Below, piece by piece: positions 27,504-39,783 of a DNA stretch of 64,000 bases. The position numbers and the translations under genes are program-made. This stretch comes from JAXLYE01 sp046351595 (GTDB taxonomy: Bacteria > Myxococcota_A > Polyangia > Palsa-1104 > JAEUJZ01), in the NCBI GenBank assembly GCA_046351595.1, contig JAXLYE010000005.1, positions 496,001 through 560,000 of the forward strand. Reading direction: 5' to 3'. How positions within the stretch are numbered: the first letter of the stretch is position 1; each line of letters begins with the position of its first letter. Below the pieces are notes generated by a model that had not been told where the DNA came from, did no database searches, and saw nothing but the letters and a program-made list of their open reading frames with translations.

Positions 27504-29039
27504 TCAGCGCGGCGCCGGCTTGGGAGCGCCCTGCGCCGGGCCGGTCGGCGTCGCGGTCTGCGCCGGCAGCTTGGGCAGCGGCGGGATGCTGATGTCCAGC
27601 TCCTGCACCGTGCCCAGGGACTGCAGCTGCTTGAGCTGCTCGCCGATCTCGGCCGGGTTGCCGACGACGATGATGGCGAAGCCGCCGGGGTTCAGGTACT
27701 TCTGCGCGACGCGGTTGACGTCGGCGAGCGTCACCTTCTGGATGTTCTCGTAGTACTTGGTCGTCCAGTCGGGCGGGTAGCCGTAGAACTCCAGGTTCAT
27801 GCGGTCGCGCAGGATCTTGGCCTTGCTGTCGAACTTGAAGACGAACGAGTTCAGCAGCGAGTCCTTGGCGCGCACGAGCTCGATCTCGGTCGGCGGCTGC
27901 TTGGTCATGTCGTGGACCTCTTTGAGCAGCGCCTCGATGGCAGCGCGCGTGTTCTTGCTGGCGGTGCCCATGGCCAGGCGGTAGATGTCCGGGTCGTCCC
28001 AGCCCAGGCCGACGCCGCCGCGGACGTTGTAGGCCAGGCCCTGCTTGCTGCGCACGCTCGAGAACAGGCGCGCCGAGAAGCCGCCGCCGAGGATCTCGTT
28101 CATGACGTCGAGCGCGTAGACGTCGGGGTTCTTGTTGGTGGTGCCGAGCTGCACGAGCTGGATGCTGCTCTGGTTCACGTCCTCTTTGCCGACGAAGAAC
28201 AGGCCGGACTTGGTGGGCACGAAGCTCAGCTTGGACTTGGCCATCGCCGGGCCCTTGGGCCAGCTGCCCAGGCGCGCGCGGATCTTCTCCTCCATCTCGC
28301 GCGGCTCGAAGTCGCCGGACAGGCCGATGTACACGTTGTTGGGGTGCACGGTGCGCTTGTGCCACGCGAGCAGGTCCTCGCGCGTCACCGACCCGACGGT
28401 CGCGTACTCGGCCTGGCGGGCCAGCGGGTGCTCCTTGCCGTAGGCGAGCTTGGCCGCCTCGCGGCTGATGATCTCCATCGGGTTGTCGTTGCGGCGCGAG
28501 ATGCCGGTAAAGATCTGCTTCTTGGCCAGGTCGATCTTGTCCTGGCGGAACTCGGGCTCGCGCAGGATCTCGACGATCAGCTTGAAGACGTCGTCGAAGT
28601 CGGTCTTGAGGAAGTTGGCCGTGAGGCCCGTCGAGTCCTCGTCGCTGATCGTCTCGACGGTGGCGGCGCGCAGGCCGAGGAAGTCGTCGATCTGATCGCC
28701 CGAGCGCTTCTGTGTGCCGCCCGAGCGCCAGGTCGCCGCGTACAGGTCGACGAGGCCGGTCTTGTCCGCCGGCTCCTCGACGCTGCCGCCGCGCACCGCG
28801 ATGTTGACGCTGATCAGCGGCAGCTCACGATCCTGCTGCAGGAACAGCACCAGGCCGTTGTCGAGCTGCACGCGCAGCGGCTGCTGCGGGTTGAAGGGGC
28901 GCGGCGGCGCCGGCTTGATCTTGTGCCAGTCGGCCTGCGGCACCACCGCCTGCGCCGGCGTCACCGCCCCTGCCGCCACCGACCCGGCGAGGACCGCGGT
29001 CAAGAGCGCCAGCTTGGATCGCATTGCCAGAGCGCGCAT
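27504..29039 (-). CDS. M16-family peptidase-like protein lacking the zinc motif
   Basis: 511 residues from ATG 29039. Signal peptide LALLTAVLAGSVAAGAVTPAQA. The domain pair is that of M16 (insulinase/processing peptidase) proteins (VQLDNGLVLFLQQDRELPLISVNIAVRGGS), but the position of the zinc motif HxxEH reads VDLYAAT, so it is a non-catalytic subunit. The start codon overlaps the stop of the upstream M16 gene (TGATG), giving translational coupling; the two presumably form the active/inactive heterodimer known from bacterial and mitochondrial processing peptidases. Confidence 0.9.
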   Translation of the reverse strand: MRALAMRSKLALLTAVLAGSVAAGAVTPAQAVVPQADWHKIKPAPPRPFNPQQPLRVQLDNGLVLFLQQDRELPLISVNIAVRGGSVEEPADKTGLVDLYAATWRSGGTQKRSGDQIDDFLGLRAATVETISDEDSTGLTANFLKTDFDDVFKLIVEILREPEFRQDKIDLAKKQIFTGISRRNDNPMEIISREAAKLAYGKEHPLARQAEYATVGSVTREDLLAWHKRTVHPNNVYIGLSGDFEPREMEEKIRARLGSWPKGPAMAKSKLSFVPTKSGLFFVGKEDVNQSSIQLVQLGTTNKNPDVYALDVMNEILGGGFSARLFSSVRSKQGLAYNVRGGVGLGWDDPDIYRLAMGTASKNTRAAIEALLKEVHDMTKQPPTEIELVRAKDSLLNSFVFKFDSKAKILRDRMNLEFYGYPPDWTTKYYENIQKVTLADVNRVAQKYLNPGGFAIIVVGNPAEIGEQLKQLQSLGTVQELDISIPPLPKLPAQTATPTGPAQGAPKPAPR

Positions 29040-30628
29040 CACTTGCCTCCCTTGCCGGCGCCGGCGCCGCTGTGGTTGTTGCTGCCTGCGGGCGCCGCGG
29101 TCTCGATCCACGCGGCCGTGCGGTTGCCGTCGGTGAAGACCAGGTTGGCGACGCGGCGGATGTCCTCCTTGGTCACCTTCTCGATGCGCTCGACGCGGCG
29201 GAAGACCTCGCGCCAGTCGCCGTAGCGCTGCTGCGCGGTGCTGAGCGCGATGGCCAGGCCCTGGTTGTTGCGCAGGCTGCGCAAGAGGTTCACCTTCGCG
29301 CGCGTCCGCACCATCTGCAGCTCGTCGTCGGTGATGAGCTCGGTCTTGAGGCGGCTGAGCTCGCGGTGCAGGGCCTCGCGGATGGTCAAGGGCGCGGTGC
29401 CCGGCGTCGGCACGCCGAAGACGATGAAGAGGTTGGCGTAGCGCTTGCCCGGGAAGCCGGGGAAGCCCGAGGCCTGCGCCGCGATCTTCTGATCGCGCAC
29501 CAGGCTGCGGTACAGGCGCGAGGTCCGCCCCGTCGACAGAAGGTCACCGATGGCGTCGTAGACGGCGTCGTCCTTGTCGAGGTAGTCGGGGCGGTGGTAG
29601 CCCTCGGCGTAGAAGGGCTGGCTGGCCTCACGCAGGATGACCTGGCGCTCGGCGAGCTGGCGCGGCTCGGTGGTCACGACCTCAGGCGGCTTGGGGCCCT
29701 TGGGCAGGCGGCCGAAGTAGGCCTCGATGACCGGCAGCGCCTCGGCGGCCTTGACGTCCCCGACGATGGTCATGCACTTGTTGGCCGGGGTGTAATAGGT
29801 TTCCCAGAAGCGCAGCGCGTCGGTGGCCGAGAAGCTGTCGAGATCCGAGGGCCAGCCGACGACGGGGCGGCCGTACGGGTGCGCGGTGAACGCCGCGGCC
29901 AGAAGCTGCTCGATCATGCGGCCGATCGGGTTCGAGTCCGTGCGCATGCGGCGCTCTTCGTTGACGACGTCGCGCTCCTGGTAGAACTGGCGCATCACCG
30001 GGCGGCGGTTGCGCTCGGACTCCAGGTACGCCCACAGCTCGAAGCGGTTCGACGGCATCGAGAAGAAGTAGCCGGTCTCGTCGGAGTTGGTGAAGGCGTT
30101 GAGGCCGGTGCCGCCGTTTCTGTCGATGACCTCGGCGAACTCGTTGGGCTGCACCAGCTTGTCCGCCTCGTCGATGGCCTTCTTCCACTCGTCGCGCAGC
30201 TTCGCGATCTTGGCCTCGTCGCGGCCGAAGCGCTTGCGGCGCTCCAGGTCGTAGTCCTTGTAGGCCTTCTCGACCTTGTCGATCAGCGCCTTTTCCTGTC
30301 CGTAGTTCTTGCTGCCGATCTTGTCGGTGCCCTTGAACGCCATGTGCTCGAACATGTGCGCTAGGCCGGTCTGGCCGACCGCCTCCTGCGCGCCGCCCAC
30401 GTCGACGTGGGTGAAGTACGAGAACACCGGCGCCTCGGGGCGCTCGACGACGATGACGGTCAGCCCGTTGTTCAGGATCTTGACGGTGGTGCGCTTCTCG
30501 AACGACGCAAGGTCCTGGGCGCGCGCGGACGACGCGGCGACGCCGAGCAAAAGCGTCACGGTCAGCGTCGTGGCGGGCGCCCGGGCCACCAGGCCGAGCA
30601 GCGCGAGTGCCGCGGTGCGGGATCTCAT
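29039..30628 (-). CDS. M16-family zinc metallopeptidase, catalytic subunit
   Basis: 529 residues from ATG 30628, which has a strong ribosome binding site (AGGAGGCTGC-ATG). Signal peptide about 1-37 (ending SSARAQ). The inverted zinc motif is LAHMFEHMAF (His91, Glu94, His95), with the distal Glu ligand in the NEERR region about 75 residues later. It should cleave periplasmic peptides together with the inactive partner encoded immediately downstream. The frame is open upstream to 31642 but that stretch overlaps the sdhB gene antisense phase and is not coding. Confidence 0.93.
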   Translation of the reverse strand: MRSRTAALALLGLVARAPATTLTVTLLLGVAASSARAQDLASFEKRTTVKILNNGLTVIVVERPEAPVFSYFTHVDVGGAQEAVGQTGLAHMFEHMAFKGTDKIGSKNYGQEKALIDKVEKAYKDYDLERRKRFGRDEAKIAKLRDEWKKAIDEADKLVQPNEFAEVIDRNGGTGLNAFTNSDETGYFFSMPSNRFELWAYLESERNRRPVMRQFYQERDVVNEERRMRTDSNPIGRMIEQLLAAAFTAHPYGRPVVGWPSDLDSFSATDALRFWETYYTPANKCMTIVGDVKAAEALPVIEAYFGRLPKGPKPPEVVTTEPRQLAERQVILREASQPFYAEGYHRPDYLDKDDAVYDAIGDLLSTGRTSRLYRSLVRDQKIAAQASGFPGFPGKRYANLFIVFGVPTPGTAPLTIREALHRELSRLKTELITDDELQMVRTRAKVNLLRSLRNNQGLAIALSTAQQRYGDWREVFRRVERIEKVTKEDIRRVANLVFTDGNRTAAWIETAAPAGSNNHSGAGAGKGGK

Positions 30629-30843
30629 GCAGCCTCCTACCGATTCACGGATGTCGCGGTTCTGGGGAAAACCCTCTTGGGAATAACAAACGGGATTCGA
30701 GGAAGTTCCCAGTCTACGTTGGGTGCCGTAAGACACACAAACTCTTGCTGAGACGAGGCAGAGCCGGACAGAGCGCGGCGCGCTCAGGGGAGGCGGAGAG
30801 CCTGGGGAGCCAGGGGAAAGCGAGGAGGCAGGGAGCGCGGCGC

Positions 30844-31635
<792 letters not shown>

Positions 31636-31675
31636 GGGTCACTCCGGTCGGCGGGGGCGGTGGCCATCGCCGACA

Positions 31676-33703
<2,028 letters not shown>

Positions 33704-33723
33704 GGAGCGCGCCTCGCTTGCGC

Positions 33724-34452
33724 CTACCACTTGTGCACGCTGCTCCAGTCGACGAACGGGAGCGGCGTGACGTTGAAGTGGATGAAGATGGCGATGGGGA
33801 TCGACCAGAAGCCGAGCGTCAGAAGGACCGCGAGGGCCTTGGCACCGCTGCGGATCGGCACGGAGTAGCTCGGGTGCGACAGCCCCAGCGTCTGGAACAG
33901 GCTGGCGGCGCCGTGATAGAGGTGCAGCCCGAGCAGCCCCACCGACAGGACGTAGCTGCCGGCGAGCAGCGGATCCTGGAACGCGGTGAGCAGCATCGCG
34001 AACACGTCGGGCCGGTTCAGCCCCTTTTGGCTCTCGATGAGCATCTGGTACTGCGGGTGCGTCACCTGGAACGTCAGGTGCAGCAGGTGGAAGACGATGA
34101 ACGACAGCACCACCGCGCCCGAGAGCAGCATGTGCCGCGACGCCAGCGTCGAGCGCAGCGCCACGTCATGGTGGTAGCGCGCCGGCCGCGCCCGGCGGTT
34201 GGCGAGCGACAGCCGCACACCATTCACCAGGTGGTAGAGGAAGAAGGCGAGGATGCCGGCGCGTGTCGTCCACAAGAGGCTCGGGTGGTCGTGCAGCCAC
34301 TGCGAGTAGTCGTTGACGTCGGAGCGACCGAAGAAGACCTTGAGGTTGCCGGTGAGGTGGGCGATGACCCAGGCGAGCATCGCTGCCCCCGTCACCGCCA
34401 TCACCAGCTTCTTTCCGATTGAGCTGCCTGCGACCCGCGCGAATCGACCCAT
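33724..34452 (-). CDS. sdhC: Succinate dehydrogenase cytochrome b subunit, type B
   Basis: 242 residues from ATG 34452, with five transmembrane helices. Histidines suited to two b hemes occur in helices [42 protein letters not shown] and [14 protein letters not shown] single five-helix anchor without SdhD, and the C-A-B gene order, are the marks of type-B succinate:quinone oxidoreductase (as in Bacillus, Wolinella and Bacteroidetes). First gene of the operon, divergent from an esterase gene. Confidence 0.93.
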   Translation of the reverse strand: MGRFARVAGSSIGKKLVMAVTGAAMLAWVIAHLTGNLKVFFGRSDVNDYSQWLHDHPSLLWTTRAGILAFFLYHLVNGVRLSLANRRARPARYHHDVALRSTLASRHMLLSGAVVLSFIVFHLLHLTFQVTHPQYQMLIESQKGLNRPDVFAMLLTAFQDPLLAGSYVLSVGLLGLHLYHGAASLFQTLGLSHPSYSVPIRSGAKALAVLLTLGFWSIPIAIFIHFNVTPLPFVDWSSVHKW

Positions 34453-34623
34453 GGTGTGCCTTTTGATGCCTGAGTTTTTGCCTGGCGCCAAGTCTCTTCG
34501 CAGCCGGAGTTTCCGTCCACCCCGTCTGATGCGGTCGGGCCGCGCAGCCACGAGGGATGCGCGCCTTTTTTCGTGGCTTCCCGCCAACTTCCATAAGTGA
34601 CCTGGCTCTGCGAGACTGCGCGC

Positions 34624-35649
34624 ATGTCTAAACCACCTGCGCTGCGTGTCGTCAATGAGGAGATCGAGTCCGCGGTGCTTGAGGGCAACCGCTACGGCGA
34701 TCCGACCTGCCGCCTGACGCCGGTGATCCTGCCTCCGAGCTACGACGCCGAGCCCGGCCGCCGCTACCCGGTCGTCTATGTGCTCGCCGCCTTCACCGGC
34801 ACCGGCTGGCAGCTGCTCGGCCGCTCGCCGCTCGCCGAGTCGCTGGACGAGCGCATCGCCCGCCTGTTCGCCGAGGACCCGTCGCTGCCCGAGTTCATCA
34901 CCGTGCTGCCGGACTGCTTCACCGCGCTCGGCGGCAGCCAGTACGTCAACTCGCCCGGGCTCGGCCGCTACGAGGACCACCTGGTGCTCGAGGTGGTCCC
35001 GACGATCGATCGCCGCTACCGCACGCTGCCCGCGGCCGCGCACCGCGCCGTCGTCGGCCGCAGCTCGGGCGGCATCGGCGCCTTGTGGCTGGCGATGAAC
35101 CACCCCGACGTCTTCGGCGCCGTCGGCAGCCACGCCGGCGACGGCTACTTCCGGCTGAGCCTCCCGCCCGAGCTCAGCAAGTTCTGCCGCCGCGTCCGTC
35201 GCTACGACGGCCCCGCGGGCGCGCTCAAGCACTGGCTCTCGCTGTCGCGCGGCGGCACCCGCCCCGGCGAGCTGTTCGACGTCATGACCGTGCTCGCCAG
35301 CGCCGCCGCCTACTCGCCCGACGACGGCGCGGCGCTCGGCTTCCGCCTGCCGATCGACTGGCAGACCGCCGCGATCGACCACGAGGTCTTCGAGCGCTGG
35401 CTGCGCTTCGACCCGATCGAGATCTGCAGCGAGCCGCGCTACCTCGACGCACTGCGCCGCCAGCGCCTCATCTTCCTCGACGCCGGCACGCGCGACGAGT
35501 ACTACCTCGACCTGGCGGCGCGGCGCCTGTCCGGCCGCCTCACCGCCCTCGGCGTCCGCCACACGCACGAGGAGTTCGACGACGGCCACATGGGCACGAC
35601 CTACCGCTTCGACCGCAGCCTGCCGCTGCTCGCCCGGGCGATCGCCTAG
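34624..35649 (+). CDS. Esterase D-like alpha/beta hydrolase
   Basis: 341 residues from ATG 34624. The putative-esterase (PF00756-like) fold is shown by the LPPSYDAEPGRRYPVVYVLAAF strand, the nucleophile elbow GRSSGGIGALWLAM, the acid region FLDAGTRDEYY and the catalytic His in FDDGHMGTTYRFDRSL. No signal peptide is seen, so it is probably cytoplasmic. It stands alone, divergent from the sdh operon. The substrate is unknown; relatives hydrolyse siderophore or short acyl esters. Confidence 0.85.
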   Translation: MSKPPALRVVNEEIESAVLEGNRYGDPTCRLTPVILPPSYDAEPGRRYPVVYVLAAFTGTGWQLLGRSPLAESLDERIARLFAEDPSLPEFITVLPDCFTALGGSQYVNSPGLGRYEDHLVLEVVPTIDRRYRTLPAAAHRAVVGRSSGGIGALWLAMNHPDVFGAVGSHAGDGYFRLSLPPELSKFCRRVRRYDGPAGALKHWLSLSRGGTRPGELFDVMTVLASAAAYSPDDGAALGFRLPIDWQTAAIDHEVFERWLRFDPIEICSEPRYLDALRRQRLIFLDAGTRDEYYLDLAARRLSGRLTALGVRHTHEEFDDGHMGTTYRFDRSLPLLARAIA

Positions 35650-35691
35650 CGCCTCGACCGAACAGCCGGATCGCCGGCGCCCGCCCGCGCC

Positions 35692-36363
35692 CTACTGGAT
35701 ATCCAGCACCAGGTCGTCGACGACCGCGCTCAGCGAGCCGGTGCTGTTGATGCGCACCTGCACGCGGTCGTTGCCCGGCACCGTGCCCGTGGCCGAAAGC
35801 TGCGTCCACTCCGCGGTGACCGAGGTCTGCGGCGGCGACAGCGCGACGAGCGACGAGCTGCCCAGGTTGAACACGTCCAGCTTCAGCGCCGCGCCGGGGT
35901 CGGCCTGCGTGACGAAGACCCAGCCGCTCAGGCGCAGCGTGCGCCCCGCCTGCGCCCGCAGATCGAGCGCCTGGTTCAGCACGTTCGTCGTCGCCATGGT
36001 GCTGACCAGCGAGAGCGCGCGGCCGCCGCAGCGCGGCATGGCCTGGGTGATGGTCCAGGTGGTGCCGCCCAGCCCCTGGCTGCAGCAGCCGTCCCAGCTC
36101 GGGATGGTGCTGGGCGGGCTGCCGGTGTTCTTCGCCGCGCCGTTGCCGTCTGGGGCCTGGCTGCTCGGCGTCTCGAAGTCGGCGTTCACCAGGTAGTTCG
36201 ACGGCGGCGGCAGGCAGCTTGACATGTCGCGCAGCCGCGGGCTGAAGTCCTGCACCGCGCCGCCGTCGGCGACGCTGTTGGTGCTGGGGCTGCACCCGGC
36301 CGCGAGCGCGGCAGCCCCAAACACCAGCGAGATAAGCGACACGAGCCATCGGGTTCTTGCCAT
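35692..36363 (-). CDS. Lipoprotein with galactose-binding/CBM-like beta-sandwich
   Basis: 223 residues from ATG 36363, with lipobox ALAAGC (Cys23). After a short linker the sequence LVNADFETPS...ALSLVSTMATTNVLNQALDLRAQAGRTLRLSGWVFV...AEWTQLSATGTVP...VDDLVLDIQ is the familiar jelly-roll pattern of carbohydrate-binding modules (galactose-binding-like). It should be surface-exposed; the ligand is not predictable. It stands between the esterase and the acidic 248-residue protein. Confidence 0.75.
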   Translation of the reverse strand: MARTRWLVSLISLVFGAAALAAGCSPSTNSVADGGAVQDFSPRLRDMSSCLPPPSNYLVNADFETPSSQAPDGNGAAKNTGSPPSTIPSWDGCCSQGLGGTTWTITQAMPRCGGRALSLVSTMATTNVLNQALDLRAQAGRTLRLSGWVFVTQADPGAALKLDVFNLGSSSLVALSPPQTSVTAEWTQLSATGTVPGNDRVQVRINSTGSLSAVVDDLVLDIQ

Positions 36364-36444
36364 GGAGCCAGCATAACGCGCCGGCGCCAGCGACGGGAAA
36401 TACCGCGCGGTCGGCCGCTGCCGGGGATCCGATAAGATGGTGCG

Positions 36445-37191
<747 letters not shown>

Positions 37192-37201
37192 GGCCGCGCG
37201 C

Positions 37202-38077
37202 TCAGTGCGCGCCGAACCAGCCGACGATCTCGCTCGGGCCGCTCGGCAGCCACTGGTGGCCGGCGGCCGGATCGAGCACGGTGCGGACCTCGGTGCCGTC
37301 GCGGCGCAGCGCGTCGCGGTAGACCGCCATGGTGGTCACCGGGACGATCAGATCCAGGCCGCCGTGCAGAAACAGCGTCGGCGGGTGATCGTCCGGCAGC
37401 GGCGGCACCAGGCACAGCGCGCTGCACGTCGCGTACGAGGCCGAGTGCACGGCGAGCGCGCGGAAGCGGCCGCGGTAGCTCACCGCCATGCGGCTGGTCA
37501 TGAAGCCGCCGCTCGAGATGCCCATCGCGTACAGCCGGCTCGGGTCGAGCGGCCCGAACCGACCGTCGCCGATCGCGCGCAAGGTCGAGAGCATCAGCGC
37601 GTGATCCGAGCTCGTGGTCCACAAGAGCGACCACGGCGGCACGTTGGTCTGCCAGAACGTCGAGCCGGCGAGCAGCGCGTCGGGCGCCAGCACCGCGTAG
37701 CCGGCATCGAGCAGCGCCTTCACGGTCTGCGTCAGGTGGTAGGCGCCAAACGCCTCGTCGCGGCTCGCGGCAAAGGCGCGGCTGCCGGCGAAGAACGAGC
37801 CCTGGAAGTACACGACCACCGGCCAGCCCGCCAAAGGCGGCGTGCCCAGCGGCAGCTCGAAGTGCACGGTCCGCGACGTGAGCAGCGCCGGCAGCGGCAG
37901 CTCGCGCTTGCTGCACAAGATGCTGTCCGCCGTCACCTGACAGCGCGAGGCGAGCAGCGCGCCCGGCCGCGACGCCTCCGCCGGCTCGCCGAGCGCGCCG
38001 CAGCCGCCGCTTGCAGCGACGAACGCGCCCAAAATCAGGACCAGGAGCACGAGCGGCGCGCGGGGGATCGAGGTCAT
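37202..38077 (-). CDS. Lipoprotein alpha/beta hydrolase, esterase/PHB depolymerase-like
   Basis: 291 residues. Type II signal peptide with lipobox ASGGC (Cys26). The catalytic set is Ser in YAMGISSGGFMTSRMAVSY, Asp in LFLHGGLDLIVPVTT and His in LDPAAGHQWLPSG. The layout and spacing resemble extracellular polyhydroxybutyrate depolymerase and feruloyl esterase relatives. The substrate is unknown. It is divergent from the YcaQ-like gene, with an array of dyad repeats between them. Confidence 0.82.
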   Translation of the reverse strand: MTSIPRAPLVLLVLILGAFVAASGGCGALGEPAEASRPGALLASRCQVTADSILCSKRELPLPALLTSRTVHFELPLGTPPLAGWPVVVYFQGSFFAGSRAFAASRDEAFGAYHLTQTVKALLDAGYAVLAPDALLAGSTFWQTNVPPWSLLWTTSSDHALMLSTLRAIGDGRFGPLDPSRLYAMGISSGGFMTSRMAVSYRGRFRALAVHSASYATCSALCLVPPLPDDHPPTLFLHGGLDLIVPVTTMAVYRDALRRDGTEVRTVLDPAAGHQWLPSGPSEIVGWFGAH

Positions 38078-38185
38078 CGGAGCACTCTCCTTGGCTGGGG
38101 TCTGGGTTGCCTGGGGCCAGGCTAGCGCGGGCCCTGGCGCCCGTCGCGATCTGCTTGCGCCGCCGGCCGCGGCTCGGCCCGGACA

Positions 38186-38280
38186 GACCCAAGTTCAGCA
38201 GGAACTGACCCAAGTTCAGCAGGAACTGACCCAAGTTCAGCAGGAACTGACCCGAGTTCATTTACCGCTGAACACGGGTC
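38186..38280. promoter_or_regulatory. Array of tandem dyad repeats in a divergent promoter
   Basis: Three exact 21-bp tandem units start at 38186, 38207 and 38228. Each contains the inverted repeat AGTTC-AGCAG-GAACT, and 21 bp is two helical turns, so three sites lie on one face. A partial fourth unit (38249-38260) is joined to its inverted copy (38269-38280), giving a 12-bp hairpin with one mismatch. The array is about 75-170 bp upstream of the plus-strand start and about 110-200 bp upstream of the minus-strand start. Confidence 0.75.
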
Positions 38281-38353
38281 AGCTGCCGCGCCCCTTGACG
38301 CCGCGGCGGCGGTGGGGACAACTCGGAGCCGCGCCGCCCGCGCCCAGGACGCC

Positions 38354-39577
38354 ATGCCCCCGCTCCCCCTGCTCCCCACCACCGCCGCGCGCCGCCTGTT
38401 CCTCGGTGCGCAGGGCCTGCTCGCGGATCCCGGCCGCCGCGCCACGTCGCAGGCGGTGCTGCGCCTGGTCGAGGACCTCGGCTTCGTGCAGCTCGACAGC
38501 ATCAACACCGTCGCGCGCGCCCACGACCTGATCCTGTGGAGCCGGCTTGTGGGCTATACGCCGGCGCTCCTTTCGCGCCTCCTCGGCGGCGGCCGCGACA
38601 AGGACCGCCGCCTGTTCGAGCACTGGACGCACGACGCCAGCGCCATCCCGCTCACGAGCTACCCGCACTGGAAGCGCCGCTTCCGCACCGACGTCGAGCG
38701 GCTGCGCGCCAGCAGCTGGTGGCGCGGCCAGCTCGGTCCCGACGCCGATCGCGTGATCGCCCACGTCCGCGAGCGCATCGCCAGCGAGGGCCCGCTGCGC
38801 AGCGCCGACTTCGAGCACCCCGAGCGCCGCGGCCCGTGGTGGGGCTGGAAGCCGCAGAAGGCGGCGCTCGACTACCTGTGGCGCTGCGGCGAGCTGGCGG
38901 TGCACAAGCGCGTCCACTTCCACAAGGTCTACGACCTGGCCGCGCGCACCCTGCCGCAGCATCACGGCCTGCCCGAGCCCGACGCCGCGAGCCACATCGA
39001 GTGGGCCTGCGCGACCGCGGCCGAGCGGCTCGTGGTCTTCACCGCGCGCGAGCTCGCGGCCTTCTACTGCGCCGTCGACGTCGCCGAGGCGCGCGCCTTC
39101 TGCGACGAGGGCGTGGCCCGCGGCCGCCTCGTCCCGGTGCAGGTCGAGGACGCGAGCGGCGGCGCCCCCGAGCGGGCCTTCGCGCTGTCCGACTACGAGA
39201 GCCGGCTGCGCCGCCTGCCCGAGCCGCCCGCGGGCCTGCGCCTCCTGGCGCCGTTCGATCCGGTGATCCGCGACCGCGCGCGCTGCCTGCGCCGCTTCGG
39301 CTTCGACTACCGCTTCGAGGCGTTCACGCCCAGCGCCGAGCGCCGCTACGGCTACTACGTGCTGCCGATCCTCGAGGGCGACGCGCTGATCGGTCGGCTC
39401 TCGCCGCAGCTCGATCGCAAGGCCGGTGCGCTGCACGTGCTCGGGCTGTGGTGGGAGCCGGCGGTCGCGCGCAAGCGGGAGTCCCGGGCGCGGCGGCGGG
39501 CGCTCGGCGAGGCGGTCGAGCAGCTGGCGCGCTTCGTCGGCGCAGCGCAGGTCGTCTCGCACGTCGACGGGCTGTGA
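38354..39577 (+). CDS. YcaQ/AlkZ-like winged-helix DNA glycosylase (HTH_42 family)
   Basis: 407 residues from ATG 38354. The winged-helix domains of the family are recognisable (ARRLFLGAQGLL, GFVQLDSINTVARAHDLILWSRL). The catalytic QxD motif is VQLDS (Gln46, Asp48), followed by the conserved HDL...R. AlkZ/YcaQ members unhook DNA interstrand crosslinks or remove bulky alkyl adducts; in antibiotic producers they confer self-resistance. The C-terminus contains the typical FDPVIRDR and VLPILEGDALIGRLSPQLDR segments. It is not next to an obvious biosynthetic cluster, so housekeeping crosslink repair is more likely. An upstream GTG (38312) is less likely. Confidence 0.87.
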   Translation: MPPLPLLPTTAARRLFLGAQGLLADPGRRATSQAVLRLVEDLGFVQLDSINTVARAHDLILWSRLVGYTPALLSRLLGGGRDKDRRLFEHWTHDASAIPLTSYPHWKRRFRTDVERLRASSWWRGQLGPDADRVIAHVRERIASEGPLRSADFEHPERRGPWWGWKPQKAALDYLWRCGELAVHKRVHFHKVYDLAARTLPQHHGLPEPDAASHIEWACATAAERLVVFTARELAAFYCAVDVAEARAFCDEGVARGRLVPVQVEDASGGAPERAFALSDYESRLRRLPEPPAGLRLLAPFDPVIRDRARCLRRFGFDYRFEAFTPSAERRYGYYVLPILEGDALIGRLSPQLDRKAGALHVLGLWWEPAVARKRESRARRRALGEAVEQLARFVGAAQVVSHVDGL

Positions 39578-39783
39578 TCGGCCCGCGCCCGCCGCGGGGA
39601 CGTCCGGCAGCGCCGGGCCCAGCTTCGGGCCAAGCTCCGGGCCCCGCACCGCGGGTCCCAGCACCGGGCGGCGTCGGCCCTGTGGGCGCCCGGCCCACGT
39701 GATACGATGTCCCGGCCCTGTCGCGATCGCGATCGGGCCGCCTGAGCGGGGGCTCGGGCGCGGGGGCAACGAAGGAGGCAAGC

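Noticed and set aside
30628..30843. Possible small gene in the gap between sdhB and the M16 operon
   Set aside because: No frame with a ribosome binding site or good composition; the AT-richer part looks like the M16 promoter.
38186..38280. Reading the 21-bp repeats as a peptide repeat (TQVQQEL...)
   Set aside because: The frame has no start signal and lies upstream of the gene's ATG at 38354; the dyad symmetry and divergent-promoter position fit a binding array better.
39721..39732. TCGCGATCGCGA palindrome upstream of the VIT-vWA gene
   Set aside because: GCGATCGC-type palindromes are frequent by chance in such GC-rich DNA and there is no second copy or half site; I do not claim an operator.
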